In this document: one piece after another, positions 17,601 through 24,521 of the stretch
Numbering within the stretch: the stretch's first letter is position 1
Layout: every line of letters starts with the position of its first letter
From: a virus
Reading direction: 5' to 3' (one strand)
Virus record (IMG/VR): IMGVR_UViG_3300007276_000274
Coordinates: 1-25,342 of that record
DNA length: 25,342 nt
Notes under the pieces: model-generated
The model's input: the letters and a program-made list of their open reading frames with translations, nothing else
Told to the model about the DNA's origin: nothing
Databases searched by the model: none
Position numbers and translations under genes: made by a program

Positions 17601-20600
17601 TGAAGACGGTAAAGTATCTGGAAATGATATTGATGAATATATGAATTTTCTTTTTGTTGCTTTAAATGAAAAAGAAGTTATAATAAAAGAAAACGTTTTA
17701 ATTGAATTAGGTAGATGGATTGTTAATCAAATTAGAGCATTTAGAGGAATAGATAAAAAATTTGAAAACGGCCAGCAGGTTCTTGATTTTGTAAAAGACT
17801 ATCAAAAGTCAATTACAAAAGGTAGGCTTAGTGCAGCTGCAAGAATAAAAGCAAAACAGTCAGAGGGAATTAAAGGTTCTAAAACAAAAAAATCTGTTAC
17901 TAATAAAAAACAATTATTTGAAACAATTGAATCTGTAGTACCTAAAAAAGCTAAAACTAAAGCTGAGTTTCAAGCAGATCCCGGGTTTACAGATATATAC
18001 ATGCTTTTACAGCCTGGGCAACCTGTACATAATTTTATAGTAAGTAAGTTCCCAGGACAAACGGAAAAAGTTAGAGGTCTAATAGAGTCTTTGGAAGAGC
18101 GTCTTATTAATTTTGACCCTGAAAAGAAAAGAAAGGGTAGTAACGAAACAATTGGAACCGAGGGGTTCGTGGAGTTTCTTATGGCTAATATTAATTTTGC
18201 CGCGCTTGACATCAATAAAAAATTAGCTAAAGAAGCTGCTAGAGAAAAGCAAACAGGAAGCCTTGACAGCGAAACAGCAAAACAAGTCGCTGATATTTCT
18301 AATGAAATTAAAAAAGAGCTGTCTAAAAGACCTGAATATAGAGATTTGCTTAGAAGAAAGGTAGTAGATGAAGATGTTGTAAAAGATATTGAACAAAAAG
18401 TAATTAGAATAGTTGCTCTTTTAAAATCTCGTATAGACGCTAAAGTAAGCAACAATGTTACCGTCGCGCCTTTAATTAAAGAAATTAAAAACCAAGCTGG
18501 TAAGTCAATAGATATTGATTTTAAAAAGGCTATGGGCGGTAAAAAAGATGGGGAGTTACGTAAATTTTTGTTACGGAATAAGGCTGCTATCTTAGAAAAT
18601 ATGTCAACCACTTGGTTAAGCCAAGCAATACCTAATGCTATTCAAAAAAGTGTTGATGGTGTTTTTACAACCGATTGGAAAGGCAAAAAAATAGATAGGG
18701 AAACAATGGAAACAGATTTAGCTGGACGTACATCTGGTGCGGATTTAGTTAGACGTTTACCAAAAGCTCCTGGCGCTATTTCTGATTCAGACTTTTTGTC
18801 GTTATTCTTAGAGCCCAACGGTAATCCCACAAGAGGTAAAAAAGAATCTTTAGCTAAAGCTATGGCTGAAGAAATAACATTTGATATAATTAAAAAATCT
18901 TTTGACGAAAACGGCCCTATTGCGCAAGCACTTATAGAAAATCAAAAGCGCAACGGTGTTGAAAACGCTGAAAATATGGGTCCTGAATTTAAAAGACAGG
19001 CTGAGCGCGGTAATATTAAATTTTCAATTTCACCACCCGCTGTAAATGTTTTAAATGAAGCAGATATTATGGCTACTCTTCAATTGCTTGATTCTGCAGA
19101 TGGTGATTCAAGAGTATTAAAACAAGAATTAATACAAACTGCTTTAACAAAAATTCTTAAAGACAACGGTTATGGAAATAAATTATTTGATTTAAGTAAT
19201 TCAGAGCAACTAGAAACGTATACGCAGACCATTAAAGAGTTTCTTGTTCCTATTATGGAAAAAGATTTTTGGGGAACAAATGAGGCTACTCATTTGCTGC
19301 ATAGTAAGGAAATAATGTTTGGTGGAAAAACTGATAAAAAATTAGAATTTGAAGCCGCAAGAAGTAAGCTTATTGAAGATATATTTAATGACTCAGACCA
19401 AAAATATGGCAAAAAAATAGCTAAGCCTAAAAAATTTAAAAACCCTAAAACAGGTAGAACTATAGATACCACACCTACTAATGTTTTTCAAAATGAAGAA
19501 ATTGCTCGAGCAGCTTATGAAGCAGGAGCTGTTCTTAGTTATAATGTATGGGCAGAACAAACAGGTAAACAATTATGGTTTGGATTAAAAGACGTACTTC
19601 AACAAAACAAAGATAATCCAAATGTAGCAATAGCTATAGCTACCTGGTTAAGCTCTTCTGCTAGTAATACAAAACACCCTATGAGAGCGTTAGCTAGTAT
19701 GATAGGGTATTCTAAAGGGTTTGACAAAAAAGTTGCACCTATAGAAATAGAGCACGCTTTACCAGCTACTACTATGATACAAACGCTCTTTAATACAGCT
19801 TTACAAAACCCTGAAGATTTTGCAACCAACTATTCATATGTAAGTAAGAATTATGTTCTTATAGGAATGAATAAATCAGATGAACTAAAAACTAAAAAAT
19901 TTGCTAAAAAAAGCATAAAAGAATATAATTTAAGATCTGGTACATGGTGGGATAGATATTTAAATCCTGTAATTGCAAAAGAACAAGGATATTTAAGAGG
20001 CGACGACGGTAAAAAGCAGTTTTTTGATGGTGATTTTGGAATAGATCCAAAATCAATTATATTATTTTCAGGAAAATCCTTATATGAGGTAGCTGGTGTT
20101 AAAAAGAACGGTTCTTTTGAAACTAATATTCAAATAGAAGTACCAACTATAGGTTTAAAAGGCGGTAAACAAAAATATTCTTTACGAGATCTTAAAAAAA
20201 TAGCTGCGAAAGATAAAGTGCGGCAAGATAGATTTGAAAACGGTCAAAGAAAATATTCAGCTAGTTTTGCGCCTCCAGAAGTACTAAATGCTCAATTTAA
20301 CGCAATACTTAGTAGAAAAAGTGGTATTGATGGTGCAACGGAAATATCTAGAGCTAGAGGTCAAATTTTAGGAAGAGGAAAAGGAAGGTTTAAATTCTTT
20401 ATTGCTCCTGGCGCTGATGACTTTAGAGGCTTAGTGCACTACGCTTTTGCAGGAAAGGGTAAGCAAGGGGAAAAAGATATGGAGTTCTTTGAAAAGAATC
20501 TTATGGACCCATACTTTAGAGGTATTGCTGCTATAGACGCTATGCGACAACTTATTAAAAGGGAATTTAAAGTTGTTACTACAGAGTTTAAAGACGAGTA

Positions 20601-22389
20601 TAAAATGCTTAAGGAGCCCGTACCTGGCACACCATTTACTTACGATCAAGCACTTCGCGTATATATGTGGGGCCTCGCAGGTATTGAAGTTCCTGGTTTG
20701 GATAAAAGAGACTTAAACACTTTAGAAAATGCTATTTTAGATAACCCAGCGCTTGCGGATTTTGCTGAAGCATTACTCATTGTTGGCCGTCGTGAAGCAT
20801 GGCCTAAACCCTCTGAGTTTTGGCTTGGTGATTCTGTATTAGCTGATCTTAATAGTATGACTGAAAAAGTTGGTCGTAAAGATATACTTGCTCAGTTTAT
20901 TACAAACGTAGATGCAATGTTTGATGAAGCTACACTTAATAAGATTGAAGCTATTAAAGGTAGAAAACATCGTGAAGCCCTTGAAGATTCAATATATGCT
21001 ATGAAAAACGGTAGTAACCGTCCTTCAGGTGCTAATATGCAAACTAACAAATGGCTTAACTGGATTAATGGTTCTACGGCATCAATCATGTTCTTCAACC
21101 GTCGTTCTGCATTATTACAGATGTTATCGTTCACTAACTTTATAAATTGGTCAGATAACAACCCTATAAAAGCAGCAGCAGCATTTGCAAATCAAACACA
21201 GTATTGGAAAGACTTTGTATTCTTATTTAATTCTGATAAGTTAAAAGAACGTCGCGGCGGTTTGAAACAAGATATTAGTGAATCTGAAATTGCTCAAGTA
21301 GCGGGCAAATCTAAAAACAGTCCGCAAGCGGTTCTTGCTCGTATACTTAAAGCTGGATTTTTACCTACACAAATTGCTGATAGTTTTGCTATTGCTACCG
21401 GTGGCGCTACTTTTTATCGTAATCGTGTAAATACATATTTAAAGCAGGGAATGTCGCAAAAGAAAGCTGAAGAAAAAGCATTTGAAGATTTTTCTAAAGC
21501 ATCGGACGTTGCACAGCAGTCTTCTGACCCAGCATTGGTATCACAAGAGCAAAGATCAATTTTAGGGCGTCTTATACTAGCTTTTGCTAATACCCCTATG
21601 CAATACACTCGTTTAATGAAAAAAGCTGGCCAGGACCTTATAAATGGCCGCGGGGATGCTAAGGCACATATAAGTAAGATTCTTTATTACGGAGCAGTAC
21701 AAAACTTTATATTCTCAGCGCTGCAGAGTGCTTTATTTGCATTATTCTTTGACGACGACGAAGAAGACGATGAAAAACGCAAACAAAATGCGGATAAAAA
21801 ATTGTTAAGAACAGTTAATAGCATGGTAGATACTATTCTTCGCGGTTCAGGTATTTACGGCGCGGTTGTTTCTACCATAAAAAACACCATACAAACTTAT
21901 TATGCTCAGGAAGCTAAAGAGTTTATGGCAGATCATACTTATACTGTATTATCAGCTTTAAATATATCTCCGCCTATTGGCTCTAAGTTTAGAAAACTAT
22001 ACGCTGCAATTCAAACAAGAAAATTTGAAAAAGACGCTATTGCTGCAAGAGGCTGGGCGTTAACAGCTAATGGTAAACTTAATTTAGGTCCTAATTGGGC
22101 AATTTTAGGTGCTTTAACTTCCGGTGTGGCTAATGTACCTATAGATCGTATTGAAGCTGAAATTAGCTCTATAGCGGAGGCGCTTGACGCTCGTAATAAA
22201 GCATGGCAACGTATAGCATTAGCTCTTGGGTGGAAAACTTGGGATGTAGGTGCTAAAAACGAAGAAGAAGATTTAATTGAAACCTTAGCTAAAGAAAAGC
22301 GTAAAGAAGAAGGTAAAAAGAAAGCTGCTGAAACACGCCGTAAAAAGCAAAAATCAAAATTTAGTATAGACAAAAGAATTACAGAGTAA
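14695..22389 (+). CDS. Giant multidomain internal virion protein with HELLH metallopeptidase-like motif
   Basis: This 2564-residue protein is probably packaged and ejected with the genome. In order: residues 1-80, a disordered Gly/Pro/Gln linker; scattered hydrophobic Gly/Ala segments near 465-500, 583-600 and 703-717; a charged coiled-coil region near 810-880; H913-E914-L915-L916-H917 in SVASHELLHRVL, the zinc-site pattern of HExxH peptidases, with no clear third ligand; a conserved-looking block near 1095-1165 (MLLQPGQPVHNFIV; LEERLINFDPEKKRK); a possible His-Me-finger-like stretch, 1683-1727; and from about 1895 on, a module I recall widely from marine phages (APGADDFRGLVHYAFAGKGK; NRRSALLQ at 2135; TQIADSFAIATGGATFYRNR). 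A membrane-like helix (2332-2352) is followed by an acidic run and, at the end, a Lys-rich tail. K-[FY]-S occurs at 1442, 1827, 1853 and 2555. No phage RNA polymerase catalytic motif was seen. Confidence 0.72.
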   Translation: MNNQDLLNQGAFSSFTIEELEALKKKALEGKQNVPEGQTPPTGQNQEAAAGDSSLADTSLGSPLTIDYGPDEFAQQTGVVAEKDFEVSGINEMPKSYLVEQGDYGTRNKIEKENRKKRLEHNQKYNVRTAGLTGIGEFSASRIPVFEDIEPTKQESFNIEIEENDLELESTKSNMYFNGDKDNSFVNQYYNVTDLEKIGVDIDDFQGYLNANQFSKDFEQDLLRGVYTSNRIDGTKLENQKTLNIARERVLALHLNNYIEETNEKANKKAFLESYNLDPSVYDSEANFDEAYIKYLEAEGTKTLYNQAESEKYVTNNLNFLANRAKEIQLKRYNELQKQLDQGNTEGALDAIVTGSAKFVDAFPKAFIDLSIMAQDIIGMDATAKTRRAELYEKEQLDTRGYGSYVYASGKSLTINGKKYLKDEKGTIYDVDAGVSINEIMDPFKLKGISDKIDREGVKDSDISAAGLTIQGGAVVGDVIAQMIGTKGLGAARKAASLQYLAKAKGFKDAASVVKFSKMGAKGGKGAMSNIGTFGKKLPFNAAMLDATMFQSLYGAVNGYEGTIRAAKQAGFSDEEAQSLANQAALQMSILYAATGPINPRIPGMNKLDDLISQSKVFNKALKNYRASGNVKDFSNTITKFAKDVAKGTPAALKTIASEGAKETVQENIQQAGELLLVNRNLNEIAGEDFLNASYSKDDIVTTSILSFAVGGLVGGKLPGVQSSEYQRLQNLFVISKDLEGAKKRFDFMIDKGKMSADERDGILEQAGAISAQSDKIPTWMLGQNNHQEFIDAAVTLNKIKKLQDQKSKTDKAFHEPIDLQIEEEQKNLEGIINQALEQKKQAVETAVKKDIETVENIVGKENVTVFNTKKEMEDAGFDEGALTSDGFMETDGKIIINLEVAVNTQAISVASHELLHRVLRSELATLPEGTKERITNELRNLLPKEALELIESKLKTGIEQGFYDIKFDEDGKVSGNDIDEYMNFLFVALNEKEVIIKENVLIELGRWIVNQIRAFRGIDKKFENGQQVLDFVKDYQKSITKGRLSAAARIKAKQSEGIKGSKTKKSVTNKKQLFETIESVVPKKAKTKAEFQADPGFTDIYMLLQPGQPVHNFIVSKFPGQTEKVRGLIESLEERLINFDPEKKRKGSNETIGTEGFVEFLMANINFAALDINKKLAKEAAREKQTGSLDSETAKQVADISNEIKKELSKRPEYRDLLRRKVVDEDVVKDIEQKVIRIVALLKSRIDAKVSNNVTVAPLIKEIKNQAGKSIDIDFKKAMGGKKDGELRKFLLRNKAAILENMSTTWLSQAIPNAIQKSVDGVFTTDWKGKKIDRETMETDLAGRTSGADLVRRLPKAPGAISDSDFLSLFLEPNGNPTRGKKESLAKAMAEEITFDIIKKSFDENGPIAQALIENQKRNGVENAENMGPEFKRQAERGNIKFSISPPAVNVLNEADIMATLQLLDSADGDSRVLKQELIQTALTKILKDNGYGNKLFDLSNSEQLETYTQTIKEFLVPIMEKDFWGTNEATHLLHSKEIMFGGKTDKKLEFEAARSKLIEDIFNDSDQKYGKKIAKPKKFKNPKTGRTIDTTPTNVFQNEEIARAAYEAGAVLSYNVWAEQTGKQLWFGLKDVLQQNKDNPNVAIAIATWLSSSASNTKHPMRALASMIGYSKGFDKKVAPIEIEHALPATTMIQTLFNTALQNPEDFATNYSYVSKNYVLIGMNKSDELKTKKFAKKSIKEYNLRSGTWWDRYLNPVIAKEQGYLRGDDGKKQFFDGDFGIDPKSIILFSGKSLYEVAGVKKNGSFETNIQIEVPTIGLKGGKQKYSLRDLKKIAAKDKVRQDRFENGQRKYSASFAPPEVLNAQFNAILSRKSGIDGATEISRARGQILGRGKGRFKFFIAPGADDFRGLVHYAFAGKGKQGEKDMEFFEKNLMDPYFRGIAAIDAMRQLIKREFKVVTTEFKDEYKMLKEPVPGTPFTYDQALRVYMWGLAGIEVPGLDKRDLNTLENAILDNPALADFAEALLIVGRREAWPKPSEFWLGDSVLADLNSMTEKVGRKDILAQFITNVDAMFDEATLNKIEAIKGRKHREALEDSIYAMKNGSNRPSGANMQTNKWLNWINGSTASIMFFNRRSALLQMLSFTNFINWSDNNPIKAAAAFANQTQYWKDFVFLFNSDKLKERRGGLKQDISESEIAQVAGKSKNSPQAVLARILKAGFLPTQIADSFAIATGGATFYRNRVNTYLKQGMSQKKAEEKAFEDFSKASDVAQQSSDPALVSQEQRSILGRLILAFANTPMQYTRLMKKAGQDLINGRGDAKAHISKILYYGAVQNFIFSALQSALFALFFDDDEEDDEKRKQNADKKLLRTVNSMVDTILRGSGIYGAVVSTIKNTIQTYYAQEAKEFMADHTYTVLSALNISPPIGSKFRKLYAAIQTRKFEKDAIAARGWALTANGKLNLGPNWAILGALTSGVANVPIDRIEAEISSIAEALDARNKAWQRIALALGWKTWDVGAKNEEEDLIETLAKEKRKEEGKKKAAETRRKKQKSKFSIDKRITE

Positions 22390-22862
22390 TGAAATTAGAA
22401 GTATTAAGAATTAGCAGTCAAGAAGACTCAACCAATGGAATATTATTTGACATTACAGACGGCAAGCGAGAGTTCTTATGTTACACGCTTGAAGACGAAC
22501 ACAGAGACATTAAAAAATATGGTGAAACCAGAGTGCCTGCTGGAACATATAACATTACTCTCCGGACGGTGGGAGGATTTCATGGTAGATATTTAAAGAA
22601 ATATGGGGAGATGCACAAAGGAATGCTATGGGTACGTGAGGTTCCTAATTTTGAGTATATCCTTATTCACACTGGTAATACCGATGAACACACTGCTGGG
22701 TGTTTACTTCTTGGTGATACTCAACAAACAAATTTTGAATGGAGTGATGGATTCGTTGGGCGCTCTGTTATTGCATATAAAAGAGTTTACCCGAAAATCG
22801 CGAAGGCATTAACTAATAATGAACAAGTTACAATTACATATACAGATTTTGACGTAATATAA
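22389..22862 (+). CDS. DUF5675-like protein, possible cell-wall-acting or lysis protein
   Basis: This 157-residue protein has the features I recall for the DUF5675 family: RVPAGTYNITLRTVGGFHGR in the middle, GMLWVREVPNFEYILIH, and the core IHTGNTDEHTAGCLLLGD with H94 and C105. A His-Gly...Gly-Cys arrangement on a beta-rich scaffold loosely recalls L,D-transpeptidase active sites, though the spacing and the usual Ser-His-Gly-Cys motif differ, so catalysis is unproven. DUF5675 genes are common in tailed phages, often near lysis or tail genes. It starts inside the stop of the giant gene (TAATG) and is followed eight bases later by a small single-span membrane protein, an arrangement seen in lysis cassettes. 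No signal peptide is present. The family call is fairly secure; the biochemical role is open. Confidence 0.75.
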   Translation: MKLEVLRISSQEDSTNGILFDITDGKREFLCYTLEDEHRDIKKYGETRVPAGTYNITLRTVGGFHGRYLKKYGEMHKGMLWVREVPNFEYILIHTGNTDEHTAGCLLLGDTQQTNFEWSDGFVGRSVIAYKRVYPKIAKALTNNEQVTITYTDFDVI

Positions 22863-22869
22863 TATATAT

Positions 22870-23037
22870 ATGATGACTGAGCAAGATGCAACTAACTTAG
22901 TACTTAACGCTACTGCTATAGGGCTAACTTTAGCACACGTAGAAACCATACTTACTATATCGGTTTTAGTTGTATCTTTTGGATACACTGCTCAGAGATG
23001 GTATTTGCAAAATAAAAACAGAAACAAAAACAAATAA
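22870..23037 (+). CDS. Small single-span membrane protein, holin-like candidate
   Basis: This 55-residue frame starts at tandem ATG codons (22870 and 22873) and ends in TAA three bases of sequence before the next gene. A short acidic N-terminus (MTEQDATN) is followed by a hydrophobic stretch at about residues 14-40 (ETILTISVLVVSFGYTAQRW near its end) and a strongly basic tail (KNRNKNK). Acidic outside, one membrane span and a positive C-terminus is a common design for small phage holins and for short envelope proteins. The preceding DUF5675-like gene may be a wall-acting partner. Nothing in the sequence is family-specific, so holin is a positional guess. The tight packing between two genes, with no other use for the space, argues that it is real. 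Confidence 0.68.
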   Translation: MMTEQDATNLVLNATAIGLTLAHVETILTISVLVVSFGYTAQRWYLQNKNRNKNK

Positions 23038-23039
23038 AA

Positions 23040-24095
23040 ATGTACAAGCAATCTCCCAAATCACCTTTAATGAAAGCATTAATAGGTAAACAAAAAAATC
23101 TACCACAAGCTTTAAAAGCACAAATACAAGCAGCGCCTGAATCTCCAGCTAAAGCTATGGAGGGTCCAGGTATTCCAAAAGAAGCTGGTAAAACCGGAAC
23201 AGCTGGGGCAAACAGTGCTCAAGGTGAAAATGCTTCCGCACCAGGTGCATCACGTAGTTACGCACCAGGAACACAGGCTTCTAAGTTTAATCCTGCTGAA
23301 GTAAAGCCTAAAAAATCAGCTACTACTTCAAAGTCAGCTACTACTTCAAAACCTAAATATGATAAAGAATTAAATTCTTTAGTTTCTCAAAGAAAAGGTT
23401 TAAAGAAAGGTACTGCTGAATACAATAAAGTACAAAATCGCATTAACGAAAAATTAGGTAGTAAAGTACGTCGTAGAACAGAAGAAACTACAAAGCTAAA
23501 ACCTAAATCAGGAGATAGCTATTCTAAAAATACTCGTGTAGAGCCAACCGCTAAAAAACCTACTGTTAAAAAACAATCTGCAGCTGATAAGCAAGCAGCG
23601 TCGTTTGAAGCGGATCTTGCTAAACAAAATGCAAAAGCCCCTATGGGTTCTGAAAAAGGCTCTAAAGCACCTGCTACAAAGCCTGCTGCTAAAAAGCCTG
23701 TTGTCACTAAAAAGCCTGCTGCAAAGAAAACAGCCGGTCAAAAGCTTAAAGGCACTGTAAGAAAAGCTAGACTTGCTCAATTAGACAGAAAAGCAACTAG
23801 AAAAACCGCAAGAGCAGATAAATTGCGTAAAAAAGCAGATAAGCTAAGTTCTCCTGCTAAACAAACGGCCAACGCGCTTAAAAACGCTGCAATTTCAGAT
23901 TTACGGTCAAAAACTAAACCAGCTGTTGCTACTGAAAACAAACCACTTGGCGGACCAGGAACTTCAGGTCTTTCAAAAGAAAGTAAAGAAAAAATTGCTA
24001 GATTAGGAGTTAAAGCAAACCGAAAAGCTAGCGGTAAACCGGATCTTGTAAGAACACCCGCAAAAAACTATAAGAAAGGATACTATGGCAAGTAA
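23040..24095 (+). CDS. Very basic Ala/Lys-rich, histone H1-like protein
   Basis: This 351-residue protein is low-complexity throughout. The N-terminus, MYKQSPKSPLMKALIGKQKN, shares MYKQ and a Ser-Pro-hydrophobic motif with the product at 24243. A Gly/Ala/Pro/Ser region follows (about 35-95) with a tandem SATTSK repeat. A short helical section near 110-145 (KELNSLVSQRKGLKKGTAEY) then leads into Ala/Lys/Pro-rich sequence (AKAPMGSEKGSKAPATKPAA; KKPVVTKKPAAKKTAGQK) and a helical basic tract at about 238-285 (RKARLAQLDRKATRKTARAD). The tail ends KKGYYGK. Such composition is that of a nucleic-acid-binding protein, which might neutralise packaged DNA or travel with it; this is inference. No known domain is recognised. 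It overlaps the next gene by 11 bases in another frame. Confidence 0.72.
   Translation: MYKQSPKSPLMKALIGKQKNLPQALKAQIQAAPESPAKAMEGPGIPKEAGKTGTAGANSAQGENASAPGASRSYAPGTQASKFNPAEVKPKKSATTSKSATTSKPKYDKELNSLVSQRKGLKKGTAEYNKVQNRINEKLGSKVRRRTEETTKLKPKSGDSYSKNTRVEPTAKKPTVKKQSAADKQAASFEADLAKQNAKAPMGSEKGSKAPATKPAAKKPVVTKKPAAKKTAGQKLKGTVRKARLAQLDRKATRKTARADKLRKKADKLSSPAKQTANALKNAAISDLRSKTKPAVATENKPLGGPGTSGLSKESKEKIARLGVKANRKASGKPDLVRTPAKNYKKGYYGK
23316..23351 (+). repeat. 18-bp tandem duplication inside the basic-protein gene
   Basis: Two adjacent 18-base copies (TCAGCTACTACTTCAAAG, then the same with a final A) encode the repeated peptide SATTSK. The single mismatch at the last base suggests a recent in-frame duplication within a flexible region. 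Confidence 0.8.
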
Positions 24096-24243
24096 AGGCT
24101 GTGGACCAAGAAGGCTCGGTAGTCCTTTAAAACTTAAAGACGCTTGCTATCATAAAGTAAAAGCCCAGTACGACGTATTCCCTTCGGCATACGCGTCTGG
24201 CGCTATTGCTAAGTGTCGTAAAAACAAAGGAAAGAAAAAGTAA
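24085..24243 (+). CDS. Small basic Cys-containing protein with SAYASGAIAKCRK motif
   Basis: The 52-residue frame begins at ATGGCAAGT, overlapping the last 11 bases of the basic-protein gene, and ends in TAATG shared with the next start. It carries GCGPRRLGSPLKLKD at residues 5-19 and KVKAQYDVFPSAYASGAIAK with CRKNKGKKK after it (residues 24-52). The pattern K-V-K-x-x-Y-x-V-x-P-S-A-Y-A-S-G-x-x-x-K-C-R is one I have met in short phage and giant-virus proteins, often in virion-associated contexts, with no known function. Cysteines at 6, 21 and 44 are too scattered for a clear zinc site. LGSPLK matches the Ser-Pro motif of its two neighbours. The strong motif and tight coupling make this a real gene despite its size. 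Confidence 0.75.
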   Translation: MASKGCGPRRLGSPLKLKDACYHKVKAQYDVFPSAYASGAIAKCRKNKGKKK

Positions 24244-24521
24244 TGTACAAGCAGCTAAACTCACCTTTTAAAGTTAGAAAAACTAAAGAAGGCTTAGCTC
24301 TTAAACGTTGGTTTAAAGAAGATTGGAGAACACCTAGCGGTAGCAAAGATTACAGTGATGGTGATGTCGTCTTTAGACCTACAAAAAAAGTTAGCAAAGA
24401 CACTCCTAAAACATATAGTGAACTAAGTCCCTCAGACATAGCTGCTGGTAGAAAGGAAAGAAAAGCTAAAGGTAGGGTATCTAAATACGATAGATCAGAA
24501 CTTAAAAAGAATAAAAAATAA
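24243..24521 (+). CDS. Small basic phage protein (DUF5872-like family)
   Basis: This 92-residue protein starts MYKQLNSPFKVRK, echoing the 351-residue protein upstream. The body, ALKRWFKEDWRTPSG, DYSDGDVVFRPTKKVSKDTP and KTYSELSPSDIAAGRKERKA, fits a family of short basic proteins found in marine phages and large DNA viruses that I connect with DUF5872; that name is from memory. Lys and Arg dominate, and the C-terminus (YDRSELKKNKK) is probably disordered. No enzyme motif is seen. Its start overlaps the preceding stop, and its own stop overlaps the next start (TAATG on both sides), so it belongs to a coupled run. A role as a packaged DNA-binding or virion accessory protein is plausible but unproven. 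Confidence 0.7.
   Translation: MYKQLNSPFKVRKTKEGLALKRWFKEDWRTPSGSKDYSDGDVVFRPTKKVSKDTPKTYSELSPSDIAAGRKERKAKGRVSKYDRSELKKNKK

Noticed and set aside
17970-18611. 213-codon leftward open frame opposite the giant gene
   Set aside because: Ser/Leu/Ile-rich antisense shadow of an AT-rich Lys/Glu-coding region; no start context or motif.
14695-22389. Giant protein as a virion RNA polymerase, as in some crAss-like phages and N4
   Set aside because: No DxDGD-type motif or other polymerase catalytic sequence was seen on reading through the protein, and its C-terminal module resembles ejection-type proteins instead.
22603-22812. 69-codon rightward frame within the DUF5675-like gene
   Set aside because: Fully contained in a better-supported gene and shows no independent features.
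23316-23351. Tandem 18-base repeat as a CRISPR or iteron-type element
   Set aside because: Only two adjacent in-frame copies without spacers, encoding a repeated SATTSK peptide; best seen as a coding duplication.
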